Shown: piece by piece, positions 26,659 through 35,089 of the stretch
Layout of the letters: every line of letters starts with the position of its first letter
How positions within the stretch are numbered: the stretch's first letter is position 1
DNA from: Verrucomicrobiota bacterium
Lineage (GTDB): Bacteria; Verrucomicrobiota; Verrucomicrobiia; Opitutales; Opitutaceae
DNA length: 60,330 bases
Assembly (NCBI GenBank): GCA_023443455.1
Contig: JAEZUE010000061.1
Location: forward strand, 1-60,330
Direction: 5' to 3'
Program-made: the position numbers and the translations under genes
The notes under the pieces: model-generated
Seen by the model: only the letters and a program-made list of their open reading frames with translations
The model's database searches: none
Told to the model about the DNA's origin: nothing

Positions 26659-27294
26659 ATGCACACCAACGGACAGGCGCCGGAGGATCGCAGGCCAGCG
26701 AGCTGGCTCGCGCTCGGGCTCTCGTTGTTCGCAGTTGGCGTGTGGCTCATGCCCGAAGTGGCGGATGTGCTGCAGTACGATCGCGCGGCGCTCGCCGGCG
26801 GCGAGCTCTGGCGAGCTGTCGCAGGACACTGGGCACACTGGAGCGCCGACCACCTGGTCTGGGACCTGGCGATGTTCGCGGTCTTTGGCGCGCTGCTCGA
26901 GCGCCGCTCGCGGGCCCGCTTCGTGGCGGTGGTTGTCCTCTCGGCGGTGGCGATTCCGGCGGCGCTGTGGTTTGCGGCACCGGAGTTCGAATACTACCGT
27001 GGCCTCTCCGGCATCGACTCGGCGCTGTTCGCCGCGTTCTTCGCGCAACTGTTGGCCGACGCGTGGCGCAGCCGTTCCTGTTTGGGCGGCGCGGTGCCGG
27101 TCGTCGCGCTGCTGGGCTTCGGGGGGAAGTCCACGTTCGAGCTCCTGACCGGGTCCACGGTTTTCGTCGCCGACGGCGTGTTCACCGCGGTGCCGCTGGC
27201 GCACCTCGTCGGCGCGGCGGTCGGTGTAGCGGCCGGCGTGGCCCGATGCGCCCGGGTTTCCGTTCCGACGATCGAGTGCTCCCTCAACTGTTGA
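26659..27294 (+). CDS. rrtA: Rhomboid-family protease of rhombosortase type
   Basis: 211 residues, six predicted membrane helices. The rhomboid signature GHWAHWSADHLVWD (56-69) lies in the first loop/second helix; the catalytic Ser is Ser117 in RGLSG and the partner His is His182 in PLAHLVGA. The small six-helix core and the arrangement match rhombosortases, which cleave GlyGly-CTERM tails of exported proteins in the inner membrane. Two upstream genes encode proteins with such tails, a dedicated substrate-enzyme arrangement. An oddity is GLSGID in place of the more usual GLSGVLHG continuation. The C-terminus has three cysteines in the last 16 residues. Confidence 0.82.
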   Translation: MHTNGQAPEDRRPASWLALGLSLFAVGVWLMPEVADVLQYDRAALAGGELWRAVAGHWAHWSADHLVWDLAMFAVFGALLERRSRARFVAVVVLSAVAIPAALWFAAPEFEYYRGLSGIDSALFAAFFAQLLADAWRSRSCLGGAVPVVALLGFGGKSTFELLTGSTVFVADGVFTAVPLAHLVGAAVGVAAGVARCARVSVPTIECSLNC

Positions 27295-27307
27295 CCCCTC
27301 CATATCC

Positions 27308-27715
27308 ATGTTCTACACATTGCTCCTCACCACGTTTGGCATCGCCATGCTCGTCGCTGGGATCACTTCCCGCTTCTTCGCGAAGCCGGCGGCGGCCATC
27401 TTGAAACGCGTCATCCAGGACGAGATCGCGCTCTCGTGGCTGACCTATCTGAAGTTTGCGTTGCTCGTCGTCGGCGTGTCGGGCGGCGTGCGCATCCGGG
27501 AGTTGGAGCGCTTTGTCTCCACGCCGGTGCACAACGAGAAGGCCGAGGTGCTCGTGCTGACGGCCGAGCGTTGGACGCTCGAGGTCTATCGCACCGTGAT
27601 CGGCACACTCCAGGGGCTCGCGTGGGTGCTGTTGCTGTTCTTCGTGGTCGCGTTGGTCGGCTTCATCGTCGTGCGCCTGATCGAGACGCTGCGGCGGAAT
27701 CGTGAGGGGGCGTGA
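27308..27715 (+). CDS. Small membrane protein following the rhombosortase gene
   Basis: 135 residues with an N-terminal helix (3-20), a hydrophobic stretch LKFALLVVGVSGGVRI (50-65) and a C-terminal helix about 98-122 (LAWVLLLFFVVALVGFIVV), ending in RLIETLRRNREGA. The 13-bp gap after the rhombosortase gene indicates co-transcription. No family recognised. Membership in the same operon makes it a candidate accessory factor of the sorting system. Confidence 0.72.
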   Translation: MFYTLLLTTFGIAMLVAGITSRFFAKPAAAILKRVIQDEIALSWLTYLKFALLVVGVSGGVRIRELERFVSTPVHNEKAEVLVLTAERWTLEVYRTVIGTLQGLAWVLLLFFVVALVGFIVVRLIETLRRNREGA

Positions 27716-28089
27716 TTGGAAGCGGGTATGGCGAACCGGGAGCTACGATACGTCGGGGAGTGGGCCGAGTCTCAGGCCGAAGTCATTCAGTCGAGTGACG
27801 AGGGACGAGCGTCGAGGGCCGGAGTTTCGGAGGCAAATCGAGAGCCCCCCTCGGGCAATCGCCTTGTGCACACTTGGATTGGCGCTCGTCACTCGACGCT
27901 CGACTCTCGACTGCATCATCACGCTCAGGCCGCAGGCAGGGACGCCTGCGCCACGTGTGAGCATGCCGGATCGGGTGTGGCGCCGGCCTCCGTGCCGGCG
28001 GGGGGGCCCGGGCGGCGAGAGGGAATCCCTGTCCGCGATCTTCCGGCTTCGCCGGTTCCCCACCCGAACGGGCCGGTTGGGAGTCGCCC
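27716..28089. repeat. 374-bp gap built of repeats
   Basis: No gene seen. Positions 27788-27913 form an element with ends like those of the 140-bp family (CAGTCGAG and GACGAGCGTCGAGGG modules at the left, their inverted forms at the right) but a different interior. Positions 27932-28006 are the second copy of the family-2 unit found at 7571-7645. Confidence 0.65.
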
Positions 28090-29052
28090 CTACCTTGCCA
28101 ACGCGGACCGAATCTCGCCGCTGATCTCGCGCCCGCCGAGTTCCAGCGCGAGTAGTGCCGCGCCGGCGACGGGCGACAACTCCGTGGTGACGACCCGGAC
28201 GGTGGGCGCCGCCTGCGTTGTCGCGGCCTCGATCTGCGGGCGAAACTCCGGGGCGGTGGCGACGCTGCCGCAAAGGCACACTTCGGCGTTTCCATGCTGG
28301 AACAACTTCTCGGCGACGGCGCTGACCATGGTCGCCAGTTCGACGGCACCGCGAGCGAGGATCTCACGGGCCGGCTGGTCTCCATCGACGGCGGCCTGCA
28401 TCACATCCTCGGCGACGCGGGCGATGTCGGGCCGGGTGAGAGTGCCTCCGTGCAGTCGGGTGACGATCTCGCGGAGATTGGCCACGCCGAGGCGGGCGAG
28501 GATCCGATCCGTCAATGTGGTCTGCGGGCCGCGGCCGTCGGCGGCGCGAATGGCGGCGCTGATACCGCGCAGGCCGAGCCAGTAGCCGCCGCCGCCGTCG
28601 TCGAGGATCGAGCCCCAGCCGCCGGCTCGCCACGTGGTGCCATCGGTGGTGCGGCCGAAACACGCCGAGCCGGTGCCCGCGATCAGTGCGATGCCGGGGC
28701 GGCCTGCGAGACCTCCGGCGAGGGCGATGCGGATGTCGTGGTCGACGCCGATCGCCGCGGGCGTGGCGGCGAGCCCGAGTTTCAGCGCGATCTCGCGCCA
28801 ACGGTTGCGGGCCTCGTCGGAGGACGCGGCCGCCATGCCGAGGAAGACAGCGGCGCAGGGCTCGGGGGTGAGATTCGCCGCAGCGAAGGCGGCGCGGACG
28901 GCCGCACCGACCGATTCAGTGGCGCCCGCCCAGCCGGCATGCAGATGGTTGGCCACGCCGCCGGAGCCGGCGCCGAGGGTACGGCCGGTCTCGTCGCAGA
29001 GAAGCGCGCGGGTGGCGGTGCCGCCGCCGTCGATGCCGAGAAAGAGGGGCAT
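28090..29052 (-). CDS. BadF/BadG/BcrA-type sugar kinase (N-acetylglucosamine kinase-like)
   Basis: 320 residues. The ASKHA-fold phosphate-1 motif LGIDGGGTATRALLCD is at the N-terminus, VDHDIRIALAGG (DNDA-equivalent) and IALIAGTGSACFGR (phosphate-2) in the middle, GGWGSILDDGGGGYWLG as the adenosine region and LCGSVA near 260. These match eukaryotic-type NAGK/BadF-family kinases that phosphorylate amino sugars such as GlcNAc or a muropeptide-derived sugar. Start ATG 29052 (MPLFLGIDGGG) is clear. It is a single gene, divergent from the PEP-CTERM gene. Confidence 0.88.
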   Translation of the reverse strand: MPLFLGIDGGGTATRALLCDETGRTLGAGSGGVANHLHAGWAGATESVGAAVRAAFAAANLTPEPCAAVFLGMAAASSDEARNRWREIALKLGLAATPAAIGVDHDIRIALAGGLAGRPGIALIAGTGSACFGRTTDGTTWRAGGWGSILDDGGGGYWLGLRGISAAIRAADGRGPQTTLTDRILARLGVANLREIVTRLHGGTLTRPDIARVAEDVMQAAVDGDQPAREILARGAVELATMVSAVAEKLFQHGNAEVCLCGSVATAPEFRPQIEAATTQAAPTVRVVTTELSPVAGAALLALELGGREISGEIRSALAR

Positions 29053-29278
29053 GTTGGGCGGAGAGTCGGAGGTTGGGAGCGCGGCGGCAAGCGTCGGAAA
29101 TCGGAGCGACGGGGGGCGGGCACGCCGAAGGGCGGAGCGTGGGGATGATCCTAGGCATGAAACGGGCTCATGGTGCCAGTCGCCAAATTCTCGTGTCGGT
29201 TGAGCGAACGTCTTGACTCCGTTTGTACGGATCGGATGAATGCGTGGCCGCCCCCGCCCAATCGCAAACCCAAGCCCA

Positions 29279-29875
29279 ATGCAAATCCGCTCCACCTTCT
29301 CCTCGTGGCTGACCCGGCTGTCCGTGGTCGGTGCTCTGTTTGTCGCAGTCCTGCCCGCGCGGGCAGTCGTGACCGTTTTGGACACCACCGGCTACGATCT
29401 TGGTGGGTGGGGAGGGGTTGCCGTGGCGCCCTCCTTCGATCAGTACCGGTTTACGGCGGAGGCGAGCGGGGAGTTGGCTGCAATCGAAATGGTGTTTGGT
29501 TCGATGATTGGCGCCCCAGGGGCTTTTTCCGTTTCGCTTTGGTCATCCACCGAGAGCGGCGGATCCACGACGCTGGATTCGGTGTTGGCCTCTTGGACGA
29601 CGCCGACGATCACCGATTATCACAGTGCATCGTTCACACTGGCGACCAGTACGGTCCCTGGCGCGGTCACGTTTGTGGCGGGCGACACCTATTTCATCAC
29701 GGCCAGTGTCCAAGAAGACGTTCCAGGTTTGGTGACTCGTTGGATCGATGACGCAGATTCACCTTCGGATCTTTACGTGAAGATCACGGCGATTCCGGAG
29801 CCGTCGACCTATGCGCTGATCGGCGGGTTGGCCGTGCTCGGCTTCACGGTCCTGCGCCGACGGATGCGGCGCTGA
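29279..29875 (+). CDS. PEP-CTERM exported protein
   Basis: 198 residues: a signal peptide (about 1-29, ending LPARA), a beta-rich domain of about 140 residues (LamG/choice-of-anchor-like, Ser/Thr-rich) and a C-terminal sorting signal IPEPSTYALIGG, hydrophobic helix and RRRMRR, the PEP-CTERM tag recognised by exosortase/XrtA-type transpeptidases. No exosortase is in the window, so it must be encoded elsewhere. A terminator follows at 29916. Confidence 0.9.
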   Translation: MQIRSTFSSWLTRLSVVGALFVAVLPARAVVTVLDTTGYDLGGWGGVAVAPSFDQYRFTAEASGELAAIEMVFGSMIGAPGAFSVSLWSSTESGGSTTLDSVLASWTTPTITDYHSASFTLATSTVPGAVTFVAGDTYFITASVQEDVPGLVTRWIDDADSPSDLYVKITAIPEPSTYALIGGLAVLGFTVLRRRMRR

Positions 29876-29915
29876 GCGCCGGCCAGCGGATCCACCCAAT
29901 CTGTTCCATTCTCCA

Positions 29916-29944
29916 GCCGGGGGCCGAGCGCTCCCGGCATTTTT
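29916..29944 (+). terminator. Terminator after PEP-CTERM gene
   Basis: GCCGGG (29916-29921) pairs with CCCGGC (29933-29938), extended by two inner pairs (one G-T), and is followed by ATTTTTG. Confidence 0.75.
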
Positions 29945-29997
29945 GTGGGTGGATGCGCGGGAGGATTTTGGCCAGGTCGGCGCCCTGGCTTCCGGCG

Positions 29998-30468
29998 TCA
30001 GTCTTCCAGCATGAAGTGCTTCCGCTTCGGCGGGGCCTTGGCGGCGGCTTTCGCCTTTGCCGGCTTCTTGGCCTTGGTGCCGGGCAGCACGCCGAGGCGC
30101 GGATCGAGGCGGCGGATCAGGCGAACGAGGCGGGCTGCGTCGGTCTCGAAGGTCTCGGCCGACTCGGCCAAGTAGAGCCACTTCGGCAGCACGGGATGCG
30201 GTGCGAGTGCTGGAAACTCGGATATGAGCGAGGGCTGGTGTTCGCGTTCGGTCGGCACGAGCACGCCGCGCCACGGTTCGTCCTTCCAAGTCAGGTACAA
30301 CACGAAGCGCCCGCCGAAGTGCACCGCGCGCCCGCCGAACATCGCTTTGTCGAGATACGACGGATCGTCGGCCAACGGCTCGGCCAACCAGAGGAGCGGG
30401 TGCGGTGTCTTGGGCACCGGTGGGATCTGCGATTTTGGATTGCCGATTTGCGATTGCGGGGCGGCCAC
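29998..30468 (-). CDS. TfoX N-terminal-like domain protein
   Basis: 156 residues from ATG 30468. The core from about residue 40 (KAMFGGRAVHFGGRFVLYLTWKD..) fits the TfoX_N fold, a small alpha/beta domain. The C-terminus is Lys/Ala/Pro-rich (KAKKPAKAKAAAKAPPKRK), suggestive of nucleic-acid binding. The first 17 residues (AAPQSQIGNPKSQIPP) are encoded by a degenerate AATCGCAAATC-type repeat and look non-native, so a GTG at 30417 may be the real start (138 or so residues). It is not the competence regulator itself, as the C-terminal TfoX half is missing. Confidence 0.7.
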   Translation of the reverse strand: MAAPQSQIGNPKSQIPPVPKTPHPLLWLAEPLADDPSYLDKAMFGGRAVHFGGRFVLYLTWKDEPWRGVLVPTEREHQPSLISEFPALAPHPVLPKWLYLAESAETFETDAARLVRLIRRLDPRLGVLPGTKAKKPAKAKAAAKAPPKRKHFMLED

Positions 30469-30499
30469 TCGAGTTCAGCCAGCGGGCTGAAGCGCCGCC

Positions 30500-31264
30500 C
30501 TACGGCTGCGGCTTCTTCTGCGCTTTGCCGGTGACTTCGTTGAAGAGTTGCTCGGCGGCGGCGCCGAGTTCGGTGCCGAAGTCGACGGCCTTGTCGCGGA
30601 AGTCGCGGTCGCCGAGCGTGGAGACGGCGGTCCGGGTGACCATGGAGATGACCTGCGGCAGGATTTCGGCGGCGGCCTCGGCGGGGGTGACGCCGCCCTT
30701 GGCGACGCCGACATCGTGCAGTTCGAGGGTGGCGAGGGGAACGGTGAGCACGGTCTTGCCGGCGGTGATGTTGGCCTTGGCTCCCTCGAGGATGAAGTGG
30801 CGGATGATGAGTTTCTTCGCGGAGTCGGCTTCGGCGGCGGTGGAGGCCGGGTGCCGTTGCTCGATGCCGGCGTTCTTCTCGATGTTGGCGAGGATGGTGC
30901 CGAGGTTGGAGGTGAGCAGGGTGGTCTCGAAGATGAACTCGGGGTTGCGGACAATCACCTCCTCGACCTCGATGGTGTCGCCGAGCAGGGACATGGGCTT
31001 CACCTTGACGGTGATCTGGTCGACGGAGAAGGCCTTGGCGGTCTTGAAGCCGCTCGGGTTGCCGACGCGGAGGTCGCCGAGCGAGCCCGCGCCGGTGAAG
31101 GGCGAGAGTCGGGCGGCGCCGAGAGTGACCGTGGTGCCGGTGAGCGGCGGGCCGTACTTGTTGACGGCGGCGGTGATGCCGCGGCCGAGCAGGGTGCCGA
31201 GGAAGAAATAGGCCCCGAGCAGGGCGGTGAGGACGAGCAGGAGGAGGACCTTGGTCTTGTTCAT
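30500..31264 (-). CDS. AsmA/DUF748-like membrane-anchored protein
   Basis: 254 residues: an N-terminal anchor (MNKTKVLLLLVLTALLGAYFFL), then a domain beginning GITAAVNKYGPPLTGTTVTLGAARLSPFTGAGSLGDLRVGNP, the pattern of AsmA-like chorein-fold proteins (start of a groove that handles lipids between membranes). It is much shorter than canonical AsmA, but such short forms are common. The C-terminal 60 residues are helical. Start ATG 31264. It is 117 bp downstream of the lipoate-ligase-like gene and probably in the same transcript. Confidence 0.78.
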   Translation of the reverse strand: MNKTKVLLLLVLTALLGAYFFLGTLLGRGITAAVNKYGPPLTGTTVTLGAARLSPFTGAGSLGDLRVGNPSGFKTAKAFSVDQITVKVKPMSLLGDTIEVEEVIVRNPEFIFETTLLTSNLGTILANIEKNAGIEQRHPASTAAEADSAKKLIIRHFILEGAKANITAGKTVLTVPLATLELHDVGVAKGGVTPAEAAAEILPQVISMVTRTAVSTLGDRDFRDKAVDFGTELGAAAEQLFNEVTGKAQKKPQP

Positions 31265-31381
31265 CGGGGAAGGGAGTGTGCCCGGAGTTGGACGGGCGGG
31301 GTTGGCGGTTGTTCCCGGGGGGAGCCGTGGGCGGAGTGTGAAGATCGCAGGCGCGGAGGCTGGAGGCACGTTCGGCAGGCG

Positions 31382-32113
31382 TCAGCGGTATTCGATCCAC
31401 TCCGCAGTGGAGTACTGGTCGATCAGTGCCTGCTCCTCGTCGTAGTTGAATTCGGGCCAGCCAGGCGTCTCGATCTCGGCGGCGAGGGCGGTGGCCAGCC
31501 GGGTGGTGAAATCATCGTGGAAAACGTCCCAGTCGGGCGTGGCCTGGCAGGAGGGTTTCCAGAGCGAGCCTTGGAGGAGCAGGCCGTTCTTGTTCCGTTT
31601 TTGGGCGGCGCCGGCGATTTTCCCGCGGCTGGTGGCGTGAACGACATCGAAGACCTCGGCCCGGTGGAAACAGACTCCGGCGGGGCCGGCCGGCCCCGGG
31701 GCGGCGGGATCGGTTTCCTCGATCGTCGCGGCGCGCTTCTCGAGTTCCGCGGGCACGCCCTGGGCGAGCAGGGCGGCGGCGAGGGCTTCGTGCACGATGC
31801 GGTAGCTCTCGGTGGCGCGCGCGTCGTAGAGCGGGTGGCCGCGCGGGACGACGAGGGCGTACGTCCAGTCGTCGGTATGGTCGACGACGCCGCCGCCGGT
31901 GGTGCGGCGGCAGAGGTCGCGGGCGTCCTCGGGCAGCTGGGTGCGCACGAAGGCGATCTTCTGGCTGTAACCGAAAGTCCAGGCCGGGCCGCGCCAACCG
32001 TAGTGGCGGAAGCGGGCGGCGGTGGGCCGCGGGTAGCGCTGCAGCAGCAGGAAATCGTGCGCCATGTTCTCCGGGGCATTGCCGGTGCGGACCGGGAGGA
32101 CGTCGAGAATCAT
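31382..32113 (-). CDS. Lipoate-protein ligase/octanoyltransferase-like protein
   Basis: 243 residues of the BPL_LplA_LipB fold. Motifs: RRTTGGGVVDHTDDWTYALVVP (the RRxTGGGxVxH lipoyl-site motif) and RGKIAGAAQKRNKNGLLLQGSLW, with the expected catalytic Lys. It lacks the C-terminal accessory domain of LplA, so it may be an octanoyl-/lipoyl-amidotransferase (LipM/LipL-like) rather than a full ATP-dependent ligase. The absence of the catalytic Cys context of LipM/LipL leaves this open. Start ATG 32113. Confidence 0.8.
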   Translation of the reverse strand: MILDVLPVRTGNAPENMAHDFLLLQRYPRPTAARFRHYGWRGPAWTFGYSQKIAFVRTQLPEDARDLCRRTTGGGVVDHTDDWTYALVVPRGHPLYDARATESYRIVHEALAAALLAQGVPAELEKRAATIEETDPAAPGPAGPAGVCFHRAEVFDVVHATSRGKIAGAAQKRNKNGLLLQGSLWKPSCQATPDWDVFHDDFTTRLATALAAEIETPGWPEFNYDEEQALIDQYSTAEWIEYR

Positions 32114-32293
32114 GGCGGAAAGGGGTGCCGGAGTCGGCGCCGGGAGGGAAGCGAAAAGGGGATGGGGAATGGATGATGGCGGTTGGGCGATGGTGGGCGA
32201 CAGGCGCTGGTGCCGCCGTTCGCCCGTCTGCTTTCGCCGTTTGTGGTTCCGGGTTTGCGGGCGGGGCGCGGCGGGGTTCTCTTGGCGCCGACG

Positions 32294-33196
32294 ATGAGCC
32301 CAACATGTGTCAGTCGGCGGCCGGGGGAGCTCGAGGGATTGACGGCGCAGGTCGTGCAGACCGAGGCCGGTGCGATCGAGTATTCCGATTTCGGGGAGGG
32401 CCCGGTGGTGGTCGCGATCCACGGGGCGCTGGGGGGCTGGGACCAGGGGGCGATCCTCGCGCGTTGCGCGGTGCCGGCGGGGTGCCGGGTGATCGCGGTG
32501 TCGCGTCCCGGTTACCTGGGCACGCCGTTGGTGTCGGGGGAGACGCCGGAGCGGCAGGGCGACCTGGTGGCGGCGTTGCTGAAACGGCTGGGGATCGGGC
32601 GCGCGGCGGTGGTGGCGATCTCGGGGGGCGGGCCGTGCGCGTTGGCGTTCGCGCTGCGGTATCCGCGACGTTGTGCCGGGTTGGTGCTGATCTCGACGTG
32701 CAGCGTGCGCAACACCGCGCGGGTTCCGTTCGCGTTCCATGTGCTGAAGCGGGCGATGCGGCTGCCGTGGCTGTTCGGCTGGCTGGGGCGGCGTTCGCTG
32801 GCCAATCCGGCGCGTTCGCTCGCGCGGGCCGTCGCGGATCCGGGCCAGCGGCGGCGCCTGCTCGACGACCCCGAGCGCAGGGCGCTCTACCGGGCGTTGC
32901 TGGCGAGCAGCTTCAACCGCCCCGCGCGACGCCTGCCCGGCACGGAGAACGACATCTCCATGACGCGGGTGACGGAACTGCCGATCGAGGAGATCCAGTC
33001 GCCCACGCTGGTGGTCCATGGCACGGCGGACCGGGTGACGCCTTTCGCGGTGCATGTGCCGCCCTTTGCCGCGCGAATTCCCGGGGTGCGGGTCGTGGCG
33101 ATCGAGGGTGGCGAGCATGTGGCGCTGTTCACCCATCTCGACCGGGTGCGGCGCGAGGTGGCGGCTTTCCTCGAGGGGGTGTTCGCGGGGGTGTGA
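32294..33196 (+). CDS. Alpha/beta hydrolase
   Basis: 300 residues: oxyanion-hole motif AIHGALGG, nucleophile elbow AISGGGP (a G-x-S-x-G variant, Ser within ISGG), PTLVVHGTADRVTPF with the acid Asp, and the terminal His in EGGEHVALF. The fold is complete. Substrate unknown. Start ATG 32294 (MSPTCVSRRP); the frame continues upstream to 32183 with a hydrophobic Arg/Leu-rich stretch that could be a signal anchor but looks like non-coding DNA. Confidence 0.85.
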   Translation: MSPTCVSRRPGELEGLTAQVVQTEAGAIEYSDFGEGPVVVAIHGALGGWDQGAILARCAVPAGCRVIAVSRPGYLGTPLVSGETPERQGDLVAALLKRLGIGRAAVVAISGGGPCALAFALRYPRRCAGLVLISTCSVRNTARVPFAFHVLKRAMRLPWLFGWLGRRSLANPARSLARAVADPGQRRRLLDDPERRALYRALLASSFNRPARRLPGTENDISMTRVTELPIEEIQSPTLVVHGTADRVTPFAVHVPPFAARIPGVRVVAIEGGEHVALFTHLDRVRREVAAFLEGVFAGV

Positions 33197-33254
33197 GGGC
33201 GGGCGGTTTCGCCTCCACGCTGGCCAAACGTCGCCCGAGCCCTAGGGTCGCGCC

Positions 33255-34349
33255 ATGCCGTCGCGCCAGCAGCCGCTCCCGCCGACCAAGCGCAAGCCCG
33301 CGTATCCCATCGGGGTGCCGTTGCGCGGCTACCTCGCGCGCTACCATCGCGAGATGGAGCTGCCGGTGCTCTACCGCGACCTGATGCATTTCCGCGAGTC
33401 GATCCCGCTGCTCGACGCGGCGGGGGAGGCGACGCTGTGGGAGTCGGTGATGTACGACCGGCACGAGATGGAGCGGCTCAACGCCGAGCTGTGCCGGCTC
33501 TATGCGCTGCTGCGGGTGCAGGGCGACCTCACGGTCATGCACCATCTCTACGTCGACCGCATCGACTACTGCACCTTCGGCAATTCGCTGCCCTTCCGCA
33601 TCCGGATCGTCAATTCGTACAACGACAACCAGGACTACTTCTATGTGAAGAAGGCGGATGCGTCGCGGGTTTTCGGGCTGGAGCTCGAGCACCTGCTCTC
33701 GCCCAACCGCATGAACTTCCTGCTCAGCGGCGACACACTGGTGGAGGAGCACGTGGTCGGCATTCCGGGCGACATCTTCATCGATCGGTGGCTGCACCGC
33801 GGCGACCTCAAGCCGATCCGGGTGGCCAAGGAGCTGGTGAAGTTCAACGAGCGCTGCTTCATCCGCCTGCTCGGCGACATGCGCTCGTATAATTTCGTCG
33901 CGCTGGTGATCCCCGACTTCGACGAGCCGACGATCCGTTTCCGCGCGATGGATTTCGACCAGCAGTCGTACAGCCCGCGCAAGAACTTCTACCTGCCGCA
34001 GTTCTTCCCGGAGAACCGCCACCTCGCGCTCTACTGCCTCGAGCACCTCAACGCGACCACCGCGCTGCAGTACCAGCGCGAGGAGCAGACGCTCATCGTG
34101 CAGCGTGCCGACCTGATCCGGCAACGGCTCGACCTGCTGCTGGAGGCGATGTCGGCGCAGCAGCTTGCGCCGCCGCACCATGTCGCGCAGCTGCGCGTGG
34201 GTTTGGCGGAGCACTACAAGAACCCCGAGTTCCTCGCCTGCGAGCGCATGGGCGATCTGGTGCGCGAGAGCCTCGAGACCGTGCGGCGCAACCTCAAGCG
34301 TGCCGGCGGGCCGGAGACGGCGCCGCGGGATTTCGCCTTCAAGGACTGA
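33255..34349 (+). CDS. Conserved-looking cytoplasmic protein of unknown function
   Basis: 364 residues, rich in Arg, Leu and aromatic residues, without signal peptide or membrane helix. Notable stretches are YVDRIDYCTFGNSLPFRIRI, YNDNQDYFYVKKADASRVFGLELEHL, and RFRAMDFDQQSY in the middle, with a helical C-terminus. The paired acidic/aromatic strands give the look of an enzyme with a kinase-like or nucleotidyltransferase-like core, but I do not recognise it and no catalytic motif can be assigned. It is 58 bp after the hydrolase gene and likely co-transcribed. Confidence 0.8.
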   Translation: MPSRQQPLPPTKRKPAYPIGVPLRGYLARYHREMELPVLYRDLMHFRESIPLLDAAGEATLWESVMYDRHEMERLNAELCRLYALLRVQGDLTVMHHLYVDRIDYCTFGNSLPFRIRIVNSYNDNQDYFYVKKADASRVFGLELEHLLSPNRMNFLLSGDTLVEEHVVGIPGDIFIDRWLHRGDLKPIRVAKELVKFNERCFIRLLGDMRSYNFVALVIPDFDEPTIRFRAMDFDQQSYSPRKNFYLPQFFPENRHLALYCLEHLNATTALQYQREEQTLIVQRADLIRQRLDLLLEAMSAQQLAPPHHVAQLRVGLAEHYKNPEFLACERMGDLVRESLETVRRNLKRAGGPETAPRDFAFKD

Positions 34350-34432
34350 GGGGAAGCCGGAAACTGGAGACCGGAGACTGGGGGCTGCGGAGACCGACGG
34401 CAGTTCCGGACCCGGGCGGTGCGCCGCCCCGT

Positions 34433-35026
34433 CTATGCGGGGGTCGGCACGAGCAGGGTGGCGAGTTTCACCCGCAGGGTCTGGCGCGCGCGGTAGAGGC
34501 GCGTCTCCACGCCGCGCTCGGAGCAGCCGACCGCGGCCGCGATCTCGCGGTAGCTGAGTCCTTCATACGAATGCAGCAGGAAGACCGTGCGCTGGTCGTG
34601 GGGCAGCTCCGCGACCGCGGCGCGGAGGGCCTCGATGCGCTCGTTGCCCTCCGCGCTCGCGGCGGGATCGGCCCCCCCGGCCGGCAGGGTCGAGCCCAGG
34701 CCGGGGGAGCCGTCTGCATCGGGGATGTCGATGGACTCGGAAGGGTGGCGCCGGCGCCAGCGCAGGCGGTGGCGGCAGAGATTCGCGGCGATGGTGAAGA
34801 TCCAGGCCGAGAAATTGGAGCCGGGGATGAAGTCGGTGCGCTTCTGGTAGATGCGCACGAAGGTCTCGGCGACGACCTCCTCGGTGTCGGTGGGGTTGAA
34901 GAGGTAGCGGTGGGCGAAGCTGCGCAGGGGGCCCTGCCAGCGCTCCATCAATACGTCCAGCGCGGAGTCCCGGCCGGCGACGAGGGCGGCCATGAGGGCG
35001 TGGTCTTGGGCGGGGTCGGCGGGCAT
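34433..35026 (-). CDS. ECF RNA polymerase sigma factor (CnrH-like position)
   Basis: 197 residues: region 2 with NPTDTEEVVAETFVRIYQKR and FSAWIFTIAANLCRHRLRW, an acidic/Gly linker (100-130), and region 4 with LPHDQRTVFLLHSYEGLSYREIAAAVGCSERGVETRLYRARQ, all standard for ECF sigma-70 factors. It is the third gene of a Y-X-H style operon: the two upstream genes encode a single-span protein and a membrane-anchored helical sensor, as in CnrYXH of Cupriavidus, where Y and X hold the sigma factor inactive until metal binds. Target promoters are not evident in the window. Confidence 0.9.
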   Translation of the reverse strand: MPADPAQDHALMAALVAGRDSALDVLMERWQGPLRSFAHRYLFNPTDTEEVVAETFVRIYQKRTDFIPGSNFSAWIFTIAANLCRHRLRWRRRHPSESIDIPDADGSPGLGSTLPAGGADPAASAEGNERIEALRAAVAELPHDQRTVFLLHSYEGLSYREIAAAVGCSERGVETRLYRARQTLRVKLATLLVPTPA

Positions 35027-35089
35027 CGCCTACGGATCGGGGTTGGGGGCAACAGGGGGACCGGACCGGGGCATCCGGGCGCGGGCGGT

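Noticed and set aside
25641..27294. Reading the lipoprotein and rhomboid genes as unrelated to the VIT-VWA gene because hairpins separate them
   Set aside because: Same strand, equal 79-bp spacers and matching sorting-tail/protease logic argue for one functional unit.
26659..27294. Housekeeping rhomboid (GlpG) for the protease gene
   Set aside because: It lacks the GlpG N-terminal cytoplasmic domain and sits next to two GlyGly-type tails; kept as rhombosortase type with moderate confidence.
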